Below are positions 17,834 to 27,986 of a stretch of 64,000 bases of DNA, piece after piece. The position numbers were made by a program, and so were the translations under genes. Positions within the stretch are counted from its first letter, which is position 1, and each line of letters begins with the position of its first letter. The notes under the pieces were generated by a model. That model did no database searches, was not told the origin of the DNA, and worked only from the letters and a program-made list of their open reading frames with translations. The stretch is from Flavobacteriales bacterium (GTDB lineage: Bacteria; Bacteroidota; Bacteroidia; NS11-12g; UBA9320): contig JACJZV010000001.1 of NCBI GenBank assembly GCA_020635395.1, forward strand, positions 806,001 to 870,000. Reading direction: 5' to 3'.

Positions 17834-18768
17834 TAATGAAGAATCTTTAGGTTGTCGAAATAAATTCTACTACCTGCACCGCTTCCGTAGCTTTGCAAAA
17901 AGACTTTGAATGATGCGTTTTTATATTGCGATTGACTAATATCCGGGTCAAGATGTATGTAGCTTTTTTTCCAAACGGCCACGCCATCGGCGTTTTTGGT
18001 GTTGAATAAATACAGTACATTTATGGCACTGCCTATTTGGTTTCCGGCGGCATCGAAGGCATATAGCCCCACTTGCATATTTGCTTCAAGTTTGTAGTTT
18101 ATCTCCAAATAGGTCGATTTGCCTGCCGGTATCAAAAATTTGCTGATGGTGGCGGCCTCAAATTTTTGGTCGTCTTTGTCAAACTCCACAAACCCGGAAA
18201 CAAGATTTTTTGCCCCATAACCATATACTTCATTGGGGTCGTAGGTCAGTTGAATACTGTCTTTCTCCACATTTATACCGCTTTTGGCAAGACTGATGGA
18301 GCGGTCTTCAAAATCTTCAATCCAGCGAAATTTTGTGCTGTCAAAATATACCACTTGTGGGTGGATGGAGTCTATCTTGCCTGATTTTAAATCAACAGAA
18401 TCTTGAATGGCTTTATAAAATGGGAAGATAGCTCTATCATCTGTTCGACCATTTCGTTTTATACCGCCAAATATGGTAATTCTTCTTTTGTCGTTTGCCA
18501 AAATTGGAATGGTGGCTGGCACCTCAAAAGTGCCAATTAACTGGCCATTGGCATATACCCAAGCGTCAACGATGTCGTGGGCATTGCTTCCCTGGCTGTT
18601 GTCGGTTTTTGTTGTCAACGAAAAAGTGTCGATAAACAAATAGGCCGGAATTTGCTCTTCGCGGTCAACAACGTTGCACGAAGTGCCGCCAATTGTCAAT
18701 AATAATACAGCAAAAGCCGAAAATAAAAGTGTCCTAAAATGGAATTGGTTTTGAAAAAAATCTGTCAT
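17830..18768 (-). CDS. Lipoprotein of unknown function in a glycan operon
   Basis: A 312-residue protein with a lipobox GGTSC (Cys31) after a hydrophobic stretch. The mature part is beta-rich. The C-terminal half (KSTYLEINYKLEANMQVGLYAF, then GAGSRIYFDNLKILHY) looks like a carbohydrate-binding beta-sandwich, though this is only a resemblance. Both ends overlap the neighbours by 4 bp (Gfo/Idh-like gene upstream, glycosylphosphotransferase downstream), so translation is probably coupled and a role in surface polysaccharide handling is likely. Confidence 0.82.
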   Translation of the reverse strand: MTDFFQNQFHFRTLLFSAFAVLLLTIGGTSCNVVDREEQIPAYLFIDTFSLTTKTDNSQGSNAHDIVDAWVYANGQLIGTFEVPATIPILANDKRRITIFGGIKRNGRTDDRAIFPFYKAIQDSVDLKSGKIDSIHPQVVYFDSTKFRWIEDFEDRSISLAKSGINVEKDSIQLTYDPNEVYGYGAKNLVSGFVEFDKDDQKFEAATISKFLIPAGKSTYLEINYKLEANMQVGLYAFDAAGNQIGSAINVLYLFNTKNADGVAVWKKSYIHLDPDISQSQYKNASFKVFLQSYGSGAGSRIYFDNLKILHY

Positions 18769-19724
18769 TTACGCTCAAAATTTCGTTCTAATTGATCCAG
18801 AATGCGATCGGCCACATCTCTTGCCGCAACAAATTCGGTAAGACTAACCGCAGGTTCTGTACCTAAAACGATGCAATAGTAGAAAGATTCTATTTCTTTT
18901 TCTAAGATTTCTTCGCTATTTACGCTTTTATGATAGTTGATTTGGTCGTTAATTTGGTCTTCAACAGCCATTTCGTTCTGATTTTCGGAGGTTTCAGAAC
19001 CCTGCACTATCCTCAAACTCTGGTTTTGATAGTTGAGCGTGTGGTAATTATTGTTTTGAAAAAAGCGAATTTTATGAACGTTTTTGTCGGCAATTTTGCT
19101 GGCTGATATGGTGGCCACGCAGCCGTTGTAAAAATCGATACGGGCATTTACCACGTCAGGGTCTTCAAATAAAACCCCAACACCGGTGGCCGAGACCGAT
19201 TTAACCCGCGAACGCGAAATGGACAATACCACATCAAGATCGGGCAACAAAACCTCTTCAATCAGGTTAATTTTATGTTTTTTGTCTTTTCGGGCTATGT
19301 AGTGGTTGCATTCAATTATTCTTGGCTCTAAGTCAAGGTCTTTTATTTCGTTATGAATGTTTAGAAATCTTAAACCATTGCTAACCTGAATTTTTACACC
19401 TGCTTCGTAGGCATATTGCGATAATTTTTTTAGCTGATGTTTTGAAATATGAGAAGTGCTGGTAATAAAGACGTGTTTCAGGCTTTTTACTATTTCCAGA
19501 ATATTTTCATAAAGACAAAAGGTTGGGTCGAAAATTAGAACGGCATCAACTGCTTTGTCCAATTCATCGTAATTTCGGAGGGGCAGCAAATTTTCGAGCT
19601 TGTGGCTTTGCAAGCCGCAACACAAGCCAAAATACTTTTTGTCAATAAAATATCGGAGAAAGTTATCGGTAAAGTCTCCTTTTCCAATAATCCCGACATT
19701 TAATGTTTTTAAATTTATTTGCAT
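18765..19724 (-). CDS. Gfo/Idh/MocA-like oxidoreductase
   Basis: A 319-residue protein whose N-terminus (NVGIIGKGDFTDNFLRYF) fits a Rossmann nucleotide-binding fold. It is followed by DAVLIFDPTFCLYENILEIVKSLKHVFITS, typical of the beta-alpha units of Gfo/Idh/MocA sugar dehydrogenases, and a C-terminal beta domain. The glycine pattern is GxGxF rather than the full GxGxxG. It is the first gene of the overlapping trio 19724-16427 and may make or modify a nucleotide sugar for the glycosylphosphotransferase. The classical EKP motif is not obvious, so catalytic competence is uncertain. Confidence 0.75.
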   Translation of the reverse strand: MQINLKTLNVGIIGKGDFTDNFLRYFIDKKYFGLCCGLQSHKLENLLPLRNYDELDKAVDAVLIFDPTFCLYENILEIVKSLKHVFITSTSHISKHQLKKLSQYAYEAGVKIQVSNGLRFLNIHNEIKDLDLEPRIIECNHYIARKDKKHKINLIEEVLLPDLDVVLSISRSRVKSVSATGVGVLFEDPDVVNARIDFYNGCVATISASKIADKNVHKIRFFQNNNYHTLNYQNQSLRIVQGSETSENQNEMAVEDQINDQINYHKSVNSEEILEKEIESFYYCIVLGTEPAVSLTEFVAARDVADRILDQLERNFERK

Positions 19725-19808
19725 CCTAAAATGACTTCTGCGAATTAAGATTTTATTTGCAGGCGATTGAAATTATGTTTTCATTTATTGTCAAAAAAAG
19801 CATACACT

Positions 19809-20459
19809 TTGCAAGATACATATAAGAATAAAGGCCGCAGAAAGCGGCTTGTTGAGCTACTTCGCAAGAAAGGAATATCCGACGAAAATGTGCTGAACGC
19901 CATAGGTGAAGTTCCACGGCATTATTTTTTTCCGGCTGATTTTGAAGATGAGGCTTATGAGGATAAAGCGTTTCCAATTGGTCAAGGACAAACCATTTCT
20001 CAGCCCTACACCGTTGCTTTTCAAACCCAATTACTGCAACTAAAACCGGGCAGCAAAGTGCTTGAAATAGGCACAGGCAGCGGATATCAGGCGGCCATTT
20101 TGGCTCAAATGGGGGTAGAAGTGTTTACCATAGAGCGTATCGAAGCATTGTATCGCAAAACAATTGAGTTGTTCGAAAAATTGAAATTGCCGATTCATTG
20201 TTTTTGGGGCGATGGCAGCGTTGGACTGAAACATAGTGCTCCTTTTGATGGCATCGTTGTAACGGCAGGAGCCAATGATTTGGCCGAGCATTTGAAAGAA
20301 CAACTTGCAATTGGCGGAAACTTGGTGTTACCTTTAGGGAGCTTAGAAATCCAAAAAATGGTACTCATAACCCGCCTTGTTGAAAACAAATATGAACGTA
20401 CAGAACATGGTGAATTTAAATTTGTGCCTTTGTTGGGCAAACATGGTTGGAAAATGTAA
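19809..20459 (+). CDS. pcm: Protein-L-isoaspartate O-methyltransferase
   Basis: A SAM-dependent repair enzyme that methylates L-isoaspartyl residues of aged proteins. Seen motifs: VPRHYFFPADFEDEAYEDKAFPIGQGQTISQPY (quoted only as positions: about residues 31-63 from this start, containing PIGQGQTISQPY), VLEIGTGSGYQAAILA (SAM site) and FDGIVVTAGA. The start chosen is TTG at 19809, giving 216 residues, the normal family length, and an N-terminus LQDTYKNKGRRKRLVELL that lines up with relatives. A second in-frame TTG at 19767 would add 14 residues. No in-frame ATG exists near. The last 17 bp overlap the start of the amidase gene. Confidence 0.9.
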   Translation: MQDTYKNKGRRKRLVELLRKKGISDENVLNAIGEVPRHYFFPADFEDEAYEDKAFPIGQGQTISQPYTVAFQTQLLQLKPGSKVLEIGTGSGYQAAILAQMGVEVFTIERIEALYRKTIELFEKLKLPIHCFWGDGSVGLKHSAPFDGIVVTAGANDLAEHLKEQLAIGGNLVLPLGSLEIQKMVLITRLVENKYERTEHGEFKFVPLLGKHGWKM

Positions 20460-21627
20460 AATCGGTATTGTATCGGCCTTAGCTTTAATAAGTTTTTCGC
20501 TTCAGGCACAAACAAATTTGGTGGTTTCGCCCAAATCGGGTGATGGAATTTTGACCCTCATGGGTCGATACAAACTCAATCAGCACAGCAGCAATCTTGA
20601 TTCATTCCTTGATTTGAATGATTTGGATCCCACAGACTACCTCATCTTAGAAAAAAAATATAAGCTTCCGGTAAAGGTGTACGACTATACGAGCGGCACT
20701 ATCAGAGCAACTATTGGGATAGATGATTACGATAGGGCTCTTCGCATTCAGAAGTATAATGAGCAATTGGTAGAAAGCGGAGTAAAAGAGAAAAGCTATA
20801 AGGAAGACGGAAAACTATGGGTTCCATTTCATGAAATGATGACTTCTACTGTTGTTTCAAAGCCCGGTTTTAAAAGTTATACCACCAAAATACCCATTTT
20901 AGGAAAAGAATATGAAGACGTGGTGGTTGAAGATGCCACTTTAGATAAATGTGTTTATTATTTGGTTAGTGGACACGGTGGGCCAGACCCTGGTGCAATG
21001 ACCACAAAAGATGGCCATGATCTATGCGAAGATGAATATGCCTACGATGTTACACTTCGTTTGGCAAGAAACCTGATAAGTCATGGAGCTACGGTTTACC
21101 TTATTGTTCGCGACCCAGACGATGGCATTCGGGATGAAACCTACCTAAAACCCGATAGACACGAGGTAACTTGGCTAAACCAAAAAATGCCCGTAAACCA
21201 AAGGGCTCGGTTGGCACAACGGGTAAATGCTATCAATGCATTATACGAAAAACATAAGGCAGATGCAAAGTTGCAACGTGTAATTGTGACCCACGTTGAT
21301 TCAAGAAACGAAGGCGAAAAAATTGACATATTTTTTTATCACTGCCCGGGAAGCACTACCGGCAAACAGGCTGCCGACACCATGATGAACACCATATCGG
21401 CCAAATACAACGAGCATCAAAAAAATAGAGGATACAAAGGAGTTGTGAAAGCACGCGAATTGTATATGCTGCTCGAAACAAAACCAACCACAGTCTATAT
21501 CGAATTGGGAAATATCACCAACGAATTTGACCAAAAACGATTATTGATTCCCAATAATCGGCAGGCAATTGCCAATTGGTTGTATCTTGGCATTAGCAAA
21601 GATGCCTCACGAGTTTTAAAGCAATAG
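20443..21627 (+). CDS. Exported N-acetylmuramoyl-L-alanine amidase-like hydrolase
   Basis: From ATG 20443 the protein has 394 residues and begins with a signal peptide (MVGKCKIGIVSALALISFSLQAQ region). The frame is open 66 bp further up, but that stretch lies inside pcm and would bury the signal. The C-terminal domain fits zinc amidases of the AmiC type: VSGHGGPDPGAM (first zinc His), EDEYAYDVTLRLA (Glu ligand), VTHVDSRNEGEKIDIFFYH (second His region) and VYIELGNITNEFD (catalytic Glu). Such enzymes cut the amide between peptide and MurNAc in the cell wall. The N-terminal 150 residues have no recognised domain, except that a LysM-like role cannot be excluded. Confidence 0.82.
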   Translation: MVGKCKIGIVSALALISFSLQAQTNLVVSPKSGDGILTLMGRYKLNQHSSNLDSFLDLNDLDPTDYLILEKKYKLPVKVYDYTSGTIRATIGIDDYDRALRIQKYNEQLVESGVKEKSYKEDGKLWVPFHEMMTSTVVSKPGFKSYTTKIPILGKEYEDVVVEDATLDKCVYYLVSGHGGPDPGAMTTKDGHDLCEDEYAYDVTLRLARNLISHGATVYLIVRDPDDGIRDETYLKPDRHEVTWLNQKMPVNQRARLAQRVNAINALYEKHKADAKLQRVIVTHVDSRNEGEKIDIFFYHCPGSTTGKQAADTMMNTISAKYNEHQKNRGYKGVVKARELYMLLETKPTTVYIELGNITNEFDQKRLLIPNNRQAIANWLYLGISKDASRVLKQ

Positions 21628-21673
21628 CAAGTTTCAATCTATACACCCTATTTTTGAACCAAATTTATTGCCA

Positions 21674-23308
21674 ATGATTAGGGGTTTAATCTTTTTTAAA
21701 ATCGTTTCTTTTTTTATTTCGGCTTGCAGTGAAAAGCCCAAAACAACGGTTGATCTCATTTTGTACAACGCTAAAATTTATACGGTAAATGAGGATTTTG
21801 AAATGGCTCAAGCCATTGCCATACAAGCCGATACCATTGTAGCCATTGGTTCTAATAAAGATATTTTAAACCATTATCAATCTGCCAAAACCATTGACTT
21901 GGATCAAAAAACAGTTTTTCCGGGTTTGATAGATGCACACAGCCATTTTTATGGGTATGGAAAAAACCTTCAGGAACTCAATTTGAAAGGGGTGGGCAGT
22001 TTGGAAGAAATGATTAATTTGGTAGTAAGTTATGCTTCTAAAACAGCCCCAACATACATAATTGGTAGAGGTTGGGATGAAAATAACTGGCACACGCAAG
22101 GCAGTATCAATAAATCAAAACTCGATGTTATGTTTCCCACAGTTCCTGTTTTTCTGCAACGGGTTGACGGACATTCGGCACTATGCAATCAGGTGGCTTT
22201 GGATATGGCCGGAATTGGACCCAACACCTATGTGAATGGGGGAGAGGTTGAGGTTTTTGGAGATATAATGACCGGAATAGTAAAGGACAAAGCCATGGAT
22301 TTGGTAAAACAAAAACTACCCATACCGGATAGAAGTTTCCAAAATCAAATATTGATGGATGCACAAAAAAGCTGTTTTTCGTATGGCTTAACCACTGTGT
22401 GCGATGCCGGATTGCCCACCGAAACCATCGAGTTGATGGATTCTATGGCAAATGCAAACCAACTAAAAATACGGCTTTATGCCATGTTCGACCCCGATAC
22501 AGCCAAGATTATAACGTTTTGGGAAAAACATCCAAACCTTAACAAAAGATTGAAAGCACACTCTATTAAACTTTATGGAGATGGCTCGGTGGGAAGTTCA
22601 ACGGCCTGCCTCAAACATCCGTATGCAGATAATAAAAGCAACTATGGCTTTATCATTGAAAATGAAGATTTTTATCGAAGCATATTGAGGTTTTGCTATA
22701 ATCGCAATCTTCAGGCAAACACACATTGCATCGGCGACTCAGCCAATAAATATCTGTTGGGTCTATATGCCGATATATTGGAAGACAAGAATGATAATCG
22801 GTGGAGAATTGAACATGCTCAATTGGTGGATAATGCTGATATAGATATGTTTGGTCGATTTTCCATTATTCCTTCTGTACAGCCAACTCATGCCACCAGC
22901 GATTTTCACATGTTCAACAAAAATGTAGGCTTGATGAACCCATCCTACAATGCTGGATACAATTACAAATCGCTTCTTATGCAGAACAATTATATTGCTT
23001 TTGGAACCGATTTTCCGGTAGAAGGAGTAAACCCATTAAATACTTTTTTTTCGGCAACAAAACGAAAAACTTCGGACGGGGAAATATTCAATATCGAACA
23101 AGCTGTAACAACTTTGGAGGCATTGAAAGCCATGACCATTTGGGCTGCCAAAGCCAATTTTATGGAAAATGAAGTGGGCAGTTTAGAGGTAGGCAAAAAA
23201 GCAGATTTATGCGTGTTTTCAGATGATTTTATGTATGCCCAAAACGCCGATAAAATTCTATGTCTAATGACAATTTGTGGCGGCGAAGTGGTTTTTGATG
23301 TGCGATGA
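21674..23308 (+). CDS. Amidohydrolase lipoprotein (YtcJ-like)
   Basis: A 544-residue protein from ATG 21674 (an upstream TTG at 21668 is also in frame). The N-terminus has a lipobox-like FFISAC. The rest is a metal-dependent amidohydrolase of the YtcJ/Amidohydro_3 kind: an N-terminal beta-sandwich (VDLILYNAKIYTVNE), metal ligands in GLIDAHSHFYG, HCIGDSAN and RIEHAQL, the Asp in FGTDFPVEG, and the closing LEVGKKADLCVFSDD. It probably hydrolyses a C-N bond of an unknown substrate at the periplasmic side of a membrane. Its stop codon directly abuts the stop of the convergent gene at 23309. Confidence 0.9.
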   Translation: MIRGLIFFKIVSFFISACSEKPKTTVDLILYNAKIYTVNEDFEMAQAIAIQADTIVAIGSNKDILNHYQSAKTIDLDQKTVFPGLIDAHSHFYGYGKNLQELNLKGVGSLEEMINLVVSYASKTAPTYIIGRGWDENNWHTQGSINKSKLDVMFPTVPVFLQRVDGHSALCNQVALDMAGIGPNTYVNGGEVEVFGDIMTGIVKDKAMDLVKQKLPIPDRSFQNQILMDAQKSCFSYGLTTVCDAGLPTETIELMDSMANANQLKIRLYAMFDPDTAKIITFWEKHPNLNKRLKAHSIKLYGDGSVGSSTACLKHPYADNKSNYGFIIENEDFYRSILRFCYNRNLQANTHCIGDSANKYLLGLYADILEDKNDNRWRIEHAQLVDNADIDMFGRFSIIPSVQPTHATSDFHMFNKNVGLMNPSYNAGYNYKSLLMQNNYIAFGTDFPVEGVNPLNTFFSATKRKTSDGEIFNIEQAVTTLEALKAMTIWAAKANFMENEVGSLEVGKKADLCVFSDDFMYAQNADKILCLMTICGGEVVFDVR

Positions 23309-26300
23309 TTAGTCTCTAACCACGGTAATCGTTCCGCTGTATTTCTCAATTTCGGCATCGTCAATGCAGCCTTCTCTATATCTTAAAATATAAAAATAAG
23401 TTCCACCCGGGCATGGCACATCGGTGTTCATCACGTTTCCATTCCAATTAAGCCCCGAGCCGTATTCGGTATCTTGTTTTGCTCTATACATAAGTTCGCC
23501 CCAACGGTTATAAATGGATAATTCATAAAAATCTTCTCCCTCCATTTCAATGTCGTATTCATCATTTAGCCCATCCTTATTTGGGGTAATAATGTTCGGA
23601 ATCATCATTTCAAACCCGTGTTCGTTTTCAATGGTCTGTGTGGCTGTGTCGAGGCATCCTTCTTTGCTTTTGCTAATTAATGATACCTCAAATTTGCCCT
23701 TGTCTGGGGCATAATTGTGACTTGAATTTTTTTCAAAACTCAAGTTTTTGTGACCGCTGGCCGGATGTCCGAAATCCCAAGTGGCCTCACCACCTTCTAC
23801 CAATATTGCCGAAAAATGATACAACGGACAAAGTGAATCTTTGGTGAAGCTAAACTCGGCTTTATTGTCAAAAACGTTAAACTCTTTTGTAATACTATCA
23901 TAGCAAGCACGTTGATACGGACCAGTGGGAGTGTATATTGGCCGATATGAGATTACCACTTTTCCGGTATCTTTAAAAACAGCACTTGCAGGTCTGCTGC
24001 CAAACGAAATAGCTGAATCGTTTGGCCAATACCAACGATAAATTTTATAAATGGGGTCGGATTTATCTATTAATTCTACTGTTTGGTTTCGACAAATATG
24101 TCCATCAATTTCAAAATCCACTTCAGGAATAGGAAGAATTATGACTCTCCGCACATCATGAATCGGAGCTGCCGAGTCTGGATAAAAAGCATTGCAGTAA
24201 TATACATTATTATTGTTGTCGGGATTAACCACACTATCACCGGCATAGAGATAGATGTTGTATATGCCGGGTTTTGTGTATGTGTGATGTACGTTTGAAT
24301 CTGATTTCGTACTCAACGAATTGTTTAATGAGGCCGTGTCGCCAAAATACCAGACATAATCTGACGAGTGGGTTGAGTTGTTTTTTAATTCAACGGTAAA
24401 TGGGGTACAGGCCACAGTGTCCGAAATAATATCAAAACGAGGAATGGGGCCTTCAATACGAATTGTTGTATAGGCCGTATCTTCACATCCGGTGGTGTTT
24501 TTGATAACATGGGTAATGGTAAAATCGCCAAAACTTTTATATAAATGAAAAGGATTTTTTAAAAAACTGGGTGTGTATCCATCGCCAAAATCCCAGAAGT
24601 GAAAAATAATGCTGTCGTTTTGAATGTCATTCACCTTAGATGAATCAAACAGCTGAATAATATCATCACAAAGCAGTTTTTTGCTAATATTTTTAATGCC
24701 AGCGGCTATGTCTGCCACCTCAATGTATTTTACCATTGTGTCTATACAACCGCGGCTATCAGCTGATACCATCGTAATTTTATGTTTTCCCAACGAATCA
24801 AACTGATGCACCGGAAGAGGGCCTTTCACTTTGTCAAATCCGGTTCCTTCGCCTATTTCCCATTTTATTGTCTCAATAAGGTTGTTCGGTTTTCGCCAAT
24901 ATTGGGTGGTGTCGTGCCAGTAGGTAATGGTGTCGAAAAACTGTACCGACGTGCCGGGACACACGGGGGTTGGGAATAAAAAGTTGTTATAAAAACCTAT
25001 TTCAGTACTTGTGTATCCATCGGACGTGCATCCAGAATCGGTTTCTAAAACCCATGTACATTCCACTTTTTTGGAGCGATAATAAATATGCTCAAACTTT
25101 GGCAGTGGGCCAAAACCCGCCGGAATATCAATGGTGTCGGCATCTTCGCCTTTATTCCATGTCACCATTATTTTTCGCACATCGGGTTGGTTGCGAACGT
25201 AGAGCTCGCCAATTAATTTAAACGGCAAACAACCTGAGTCGGAGAATTTGGCTTGGGCAAAAGGAGTGGGGTTTAACCTAAAGGCTCGGTGATACCAAAA
25301 TGTATCTTGGCACTTTCGTGAGGGGTCAAGATAATAGTCATTTGGATCGCACGACCTCCAAATAGTGTCGTATCCGGTTTGAGCCAAAATGCCGTAAGTA
25401 ACCCATCGACTTGTATCGCACGTTTTGCTATATTGTTTGGGCGATTCAAACTGTTCAAAATTATTTTTACCGCAGGCCGAATCGAAGTTTATCAGAATTT
25501 TGCTATAACAAGATCCCGAACTAAATCGGACATCCGTTTGCAAACAATTTTTGTCAAGATTTGCTGTAAAATCTTCCGGTACCGGTTTTTTCATCGAAAT
25601 TTTGAGAACAGTGCTATCCGAACAACCGTGCAATGGGTCGCGGGCAATCAGTTTTGCCTCGCCGCAAAAGCTGGAGTCGTAAAAGTGTTTTCCATCAATA
25701 TCTACCGAAAAATTGCAGTTAGCGTTTTTGTTTATATTTTGCTTTGTGTTGGTGGTGCAGGCGGGGGCGTGTGGGTCGTTAAACTTCCACAAATACTGCA
25801 CCGTTCCTGTTCTATATGTCAGTGTTTTGTTGCAGAAATAAACGGTATCTTTTGGGTCGCATTGTTTTTCGTTAAACAATTTGGCATTAGCTTTAACACC
25901 TATGGAGTATATCGAATCGTATGTAAAACTGATACAATCTCCTTTTTTTACCCTCAACTCAATGCGATACTTTCCCGGAAATTCTGGAAAGAAGAAAGAT
26001 TCCCTATTGTTGCCAAAGTTGTAAACAAAATTGCCCGAAGAGTCAATAGCGGCCCATTTGTATTCTGCCCCAAATATGGGAGTATGCTCAAAACTGAAAT
26101 AATTGGGATAGCACAAAATGCTGTCCTTTTTTATGATTTTTAAATCTACTTTGTTCAGGTCAACATTTATAAATTTTCGATAGTTTACCACACAGCCGTT
26201 TTTAAAAGTGGCCGTTACATCCACCGGATAGTTTCCCGATTTGTTGTATTGATGCGATATTTTGGGGGTTTTAAAACCCGTAACATTTTGTGAAGAGCCA

Positions 26301-27043
26301 TCGCCAAATTCAATTTTTAGTGAAGCAATAAGTGTACTATCATTTATCCATGTGTTGTCAAACGAAAAACCAAAAGTTTCTGACTCGCACTTTTTGTTTT
26401 GAGAAACGTAGTTGAATTTTGGCACAAAATCATATAAAACCTCAATGTTTAGGCTCTTTTTTGCCTCACAACCCTTTTCGTTTGTCAGTTCCACATCTAT
26501 GGTGTATTTGTTTGGTTTTGCATATTGGTAGCATATTTTATCACCCGATAGAGGGTTTGAATGGTCGGTTTTATTTCCATCCCCCCACAAAATGGTTCGC
26601 TTCGTGTTTTTTATTCCGGCATTTCCGGAGGTGGAGTTGTCGAGAATACACACATTGTTGTTGGTAAAACAAAACTGAGTTGAACCATCGAACGTAAGTT
26701 TAACATTGGGTAAATCATAAACCGTTATTTGCTTTGAAGTTTTACAATTGCTGCCGTTGCCCAAGGTAATGTCTGCCTCAATCGTAAAGGTTCCGGCAAT
26801 GGCAAATCGATGTGATGGTGTGGCCACGGTGCTGGTGTTGCCGTCCCCAAATTTCCACGAAACCGATGCCACAGTGGAAGTAGTAGAGTTGGCCGTGAAC
26901 GTTATCAAGTCATTTACGCAGGTAAAATTGGGGGAAGAAATGGAACATTGGCCAAAAGTTTCAACCTTTACAATGCTTAAAACGCACAACAAGATAATTG
27001 TGAGCCGGTTTTTTTTAAGATATGTGCCAATGTTGTTCAACAA
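23309..27043 (-). CDS. Giant secreted PKD-domain protein with a T9SS type B (CHU_C) sorting domain
   Basis: A 1244-residue exported protein. It has an N-terminal signal (about 1-32), several PKD-type repeats (e.g. VASVSWKFGDGNTST, KIEFGDGSSQNV, FHFWDFGDGYTP, DYVWYFGDT, EATWDFG) and a C-terminal gliding-motility-associated sorting domain of about 90 residues starting near PNIITPNKDGLNDEY and containing YNRWGELMY and CPGGTYFYILRY. This tail is the type IX secretion signal that delivers proteins to the surface. Many Cys residues suggest disulfides. Likely a surface adhesin or structural protein; no enzyme domain is visible. Confidence 0.9.
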   Translation of the reverse strand: MLNNIGTYLKKNRLTIILLCVLSIVKVETFGQCSISSPNFTCVNDLITFTANSTTSTVASVSWKFGDGNTSTVATPSHRFAIAGTFTIEADITLGNGSNCKTSKQITVYDLPNVKLTFDGSTQFCFTNNNVCILDNSTSGNAGIKNTKRTILWGDGNKTDHSNPLSGDKICYQYAKPNKYTIDVELTNEKGCEAKKSLNIEVLYDFVPKFNYVSQNKKCESETFGFSFDNTWINDSTLIASLKIEFGDGSSQNVTGFKTPKISHQYNKSGNYPVDVTATFKNGCVVNYRKFINVDLNKVDLKIIKKDSILCYPNYFSFEHTPIFGAEYKWAAIDSSGNFVYNFGNNRESFFFPEFPGKYRIELRVKKGDCISFTYDSIYSIGVKANAKLFNEKQCDPKDTVYFCNKTLTYRTGTVQYLWKFNDPHAPACTTNTKQNINKNANCNFSVDIDGKHFYDSSFCGEAKLIARDPLHGCSDSTVLKISMKKPVPEDFTANLDKNCLQTDVRFSSGSCYSKILINFDSACGKNNFEQFESPKQYSKTCDTSRWVTYGILAQTGYDTIWRSCDPNDYYLDPSRKCQDTFWYHRAFRLNPTPFAQAKFSDSGCLPFKLIGELYVRNQPDVRKIMVTWNKGEDADTIDIPAGFGPLPKFEHIYYRSKKVECTWVLETDSGCTSDGYTSTEIGFYNNFLFPTPVCPGTSVQFFDTITYWHDTTQYWRKPNNLIETIKWEIGEGTGFDKVKGPLPVHQFDSLGKHKITMVSADSRGCIDTMVKYIEVADIAAGIKNISKKLLCDDIIQLFDSSKVNDIQNDSIIFHFWDFGDGYTPSFLKNPFHLYKSFGDFTITHVIKNTTGCEDTAYTTIRIEGPIPRFDIISDTVACTPFTVELKNNSTHSSDYVWYFGDTASLNNSLSTKSDSNVHHTYTKPGIYNIYLYAGDSVVNPDNNNNVYYCNAFYPDSAAPIHDVRRVIILPIPEVDFEIDGHICRNQTVELIDKSDPIYKIYRWYWPNDSAISFGSRPASAVFKDTGKVVISYRPIYTPTGPYQRACYDSITKEFNVFDNKAEFSFTKDSLCPLYHFSAILVEGGEATWDFGHPASGHKNLSFEKNSSHNYAPDKGKFEVSLISKSKEGCLDTATQTIENEHGFEMMIPNIITPNKDGLNDEYDIEMEGEDFYELSIYNRWGELMYRAKQDTEYGSGLNWNGNVMNTDVPCPGGTYFYILRYREGCIDDAEIEKYSGTITVVRD

Positions 27044-27212
27044 TCAGGGTAAATTTTGCTGAAGTAATCGTTAACATTCCAAATAAACAACACTTTGTTT
27101 ATTGATTTACGTTTTTGTGATATTTTGATAGACACTTGCACAGAATAAAAGTTGCATCCATTACAAGATTCATTTCAAATAGAATTGGTTGCTTTTTAAA
27201 ATGGAAATAGTT

Positions 27213-27902
27213 TTAATTTTTCTGCAACATACACTGCCGAATGGAAAATAAATGCAGAAATACAGCCATTGGCATCAAAAAGGAGGCCAGCAAAATGTTG
27301 GGCATTTCTACAAATGGAAAATGGTTTACATCTTCTATAAAGTCAGTAAAATAAAAGCTATAAACAAAAGAGAAAACAGTGATGAATAGAATTGCAAATC
27401 CGCTAATATTCCACGCGAGCAATGCTTTTTTTCGGAGTTTGGTTTTCCAAAGCAAAAATCCAATTATAACTGCGGAAATTCCGACTAAAATATCAAAATT
27501 GTATCCTTCAAAGGTGGCTTGTTTTGGGAAAACGCCTTTGAGGTATGCCCCAAAAATTAAAAGCTCTACCAAAATTCTAAACGATTGAAAAAAGACCGGT
27601 TTATAAAGTGAGGAGTTAGTTAAAACCGGTTTGAACCGGTTTGAAAATACAACTCCAATAAGAATTGCCATTATGGGTAAAACCACCAAAACAGGCACTT
27701 TTGGCGGCATGGCAAGGTTGTTCAAAATGCCGAATTTGCTGATAAGATAGACGTAGGTGAACCAAACCGCCATAAGGCTTACGAAAATCAAAAGTGCTTT
27801 TTTCGATTTGGTAGATTGATAAATCAATAGGCCGATGGAGGAAACCATAATGATTGTAAGTGCATAAAATCCGATAGAAACCATTAGTTCTTTTTCATGC
27901 AA
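27213..27902 (-). CDS. Polytopic membrane protein of unknown function
   Basis: A 229-residue protein with about seven hydrophobic helices (e.g. IGFYALTIIMVSSIGLLIY, ALLIFVSLMAVWFTYVYLI, VPVLVVLPIMAILIGVVF, ISAVIIGFLLW). No family was recognised. The ATG at 27902 lies 84 bp from the divergent methylase gene at 27987. It stands alone between the gliding-type protein and the restriction-modification pair, so the context gives no function. Confidence 0.7.
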   Translation of the reverse strand: MHEKELMVSIGFYALTIIMVSSIGLLIYQSTKSKKALLIFVSLMAVWFTYVYLISKFGILNNLAMPPKVPVLVVLPIMAILIGVVFSNRFKPVLTNSSLYKPVFFQSFRILVELLIFGAYLKGVFPKQATFEGYNFDILVGISAVIIGFLLWKTKLRKKALLAWNISGFAILFITVFSFVYSFYFTDFIEDVNHFPFVEMPNILLASFLMPMAVFLHLFSIRQCMLQKN

Positions 27903-27925
27903 AGATTATGATTTTTATTTGGGTA

Positions 27926-27955
27926 TTGAATGTTGCAATTTTACCTGTAAATTTG
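27926..27955 (+). promoter_or_regulatory. Promoter of the C5-methylase gene (TTG, 19 bp, TAAATTTG)
   Basis: A TTG at 27926-27928 and TAAATTTG at 27948-27955 are separated by 19 bp, a full match to the Bacteroidota -33/-7 promoter pattern. It lies 31 bp before the ATG at 27987 and suggests the methylase has its own transcript. Confidence 0.6.
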
Positions 27956-27986
27956 TAACCATTGTATAAGGTTAAATAACTTGGTT

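Noticed and set aside
25379..26143. 254-codon open frame on the plus strand
   Set aside because: It lies wholly antisense to the secreted PKD protein, whose motifs are clear. Its translation has no recognisable domain and looks like an antisense shadow.
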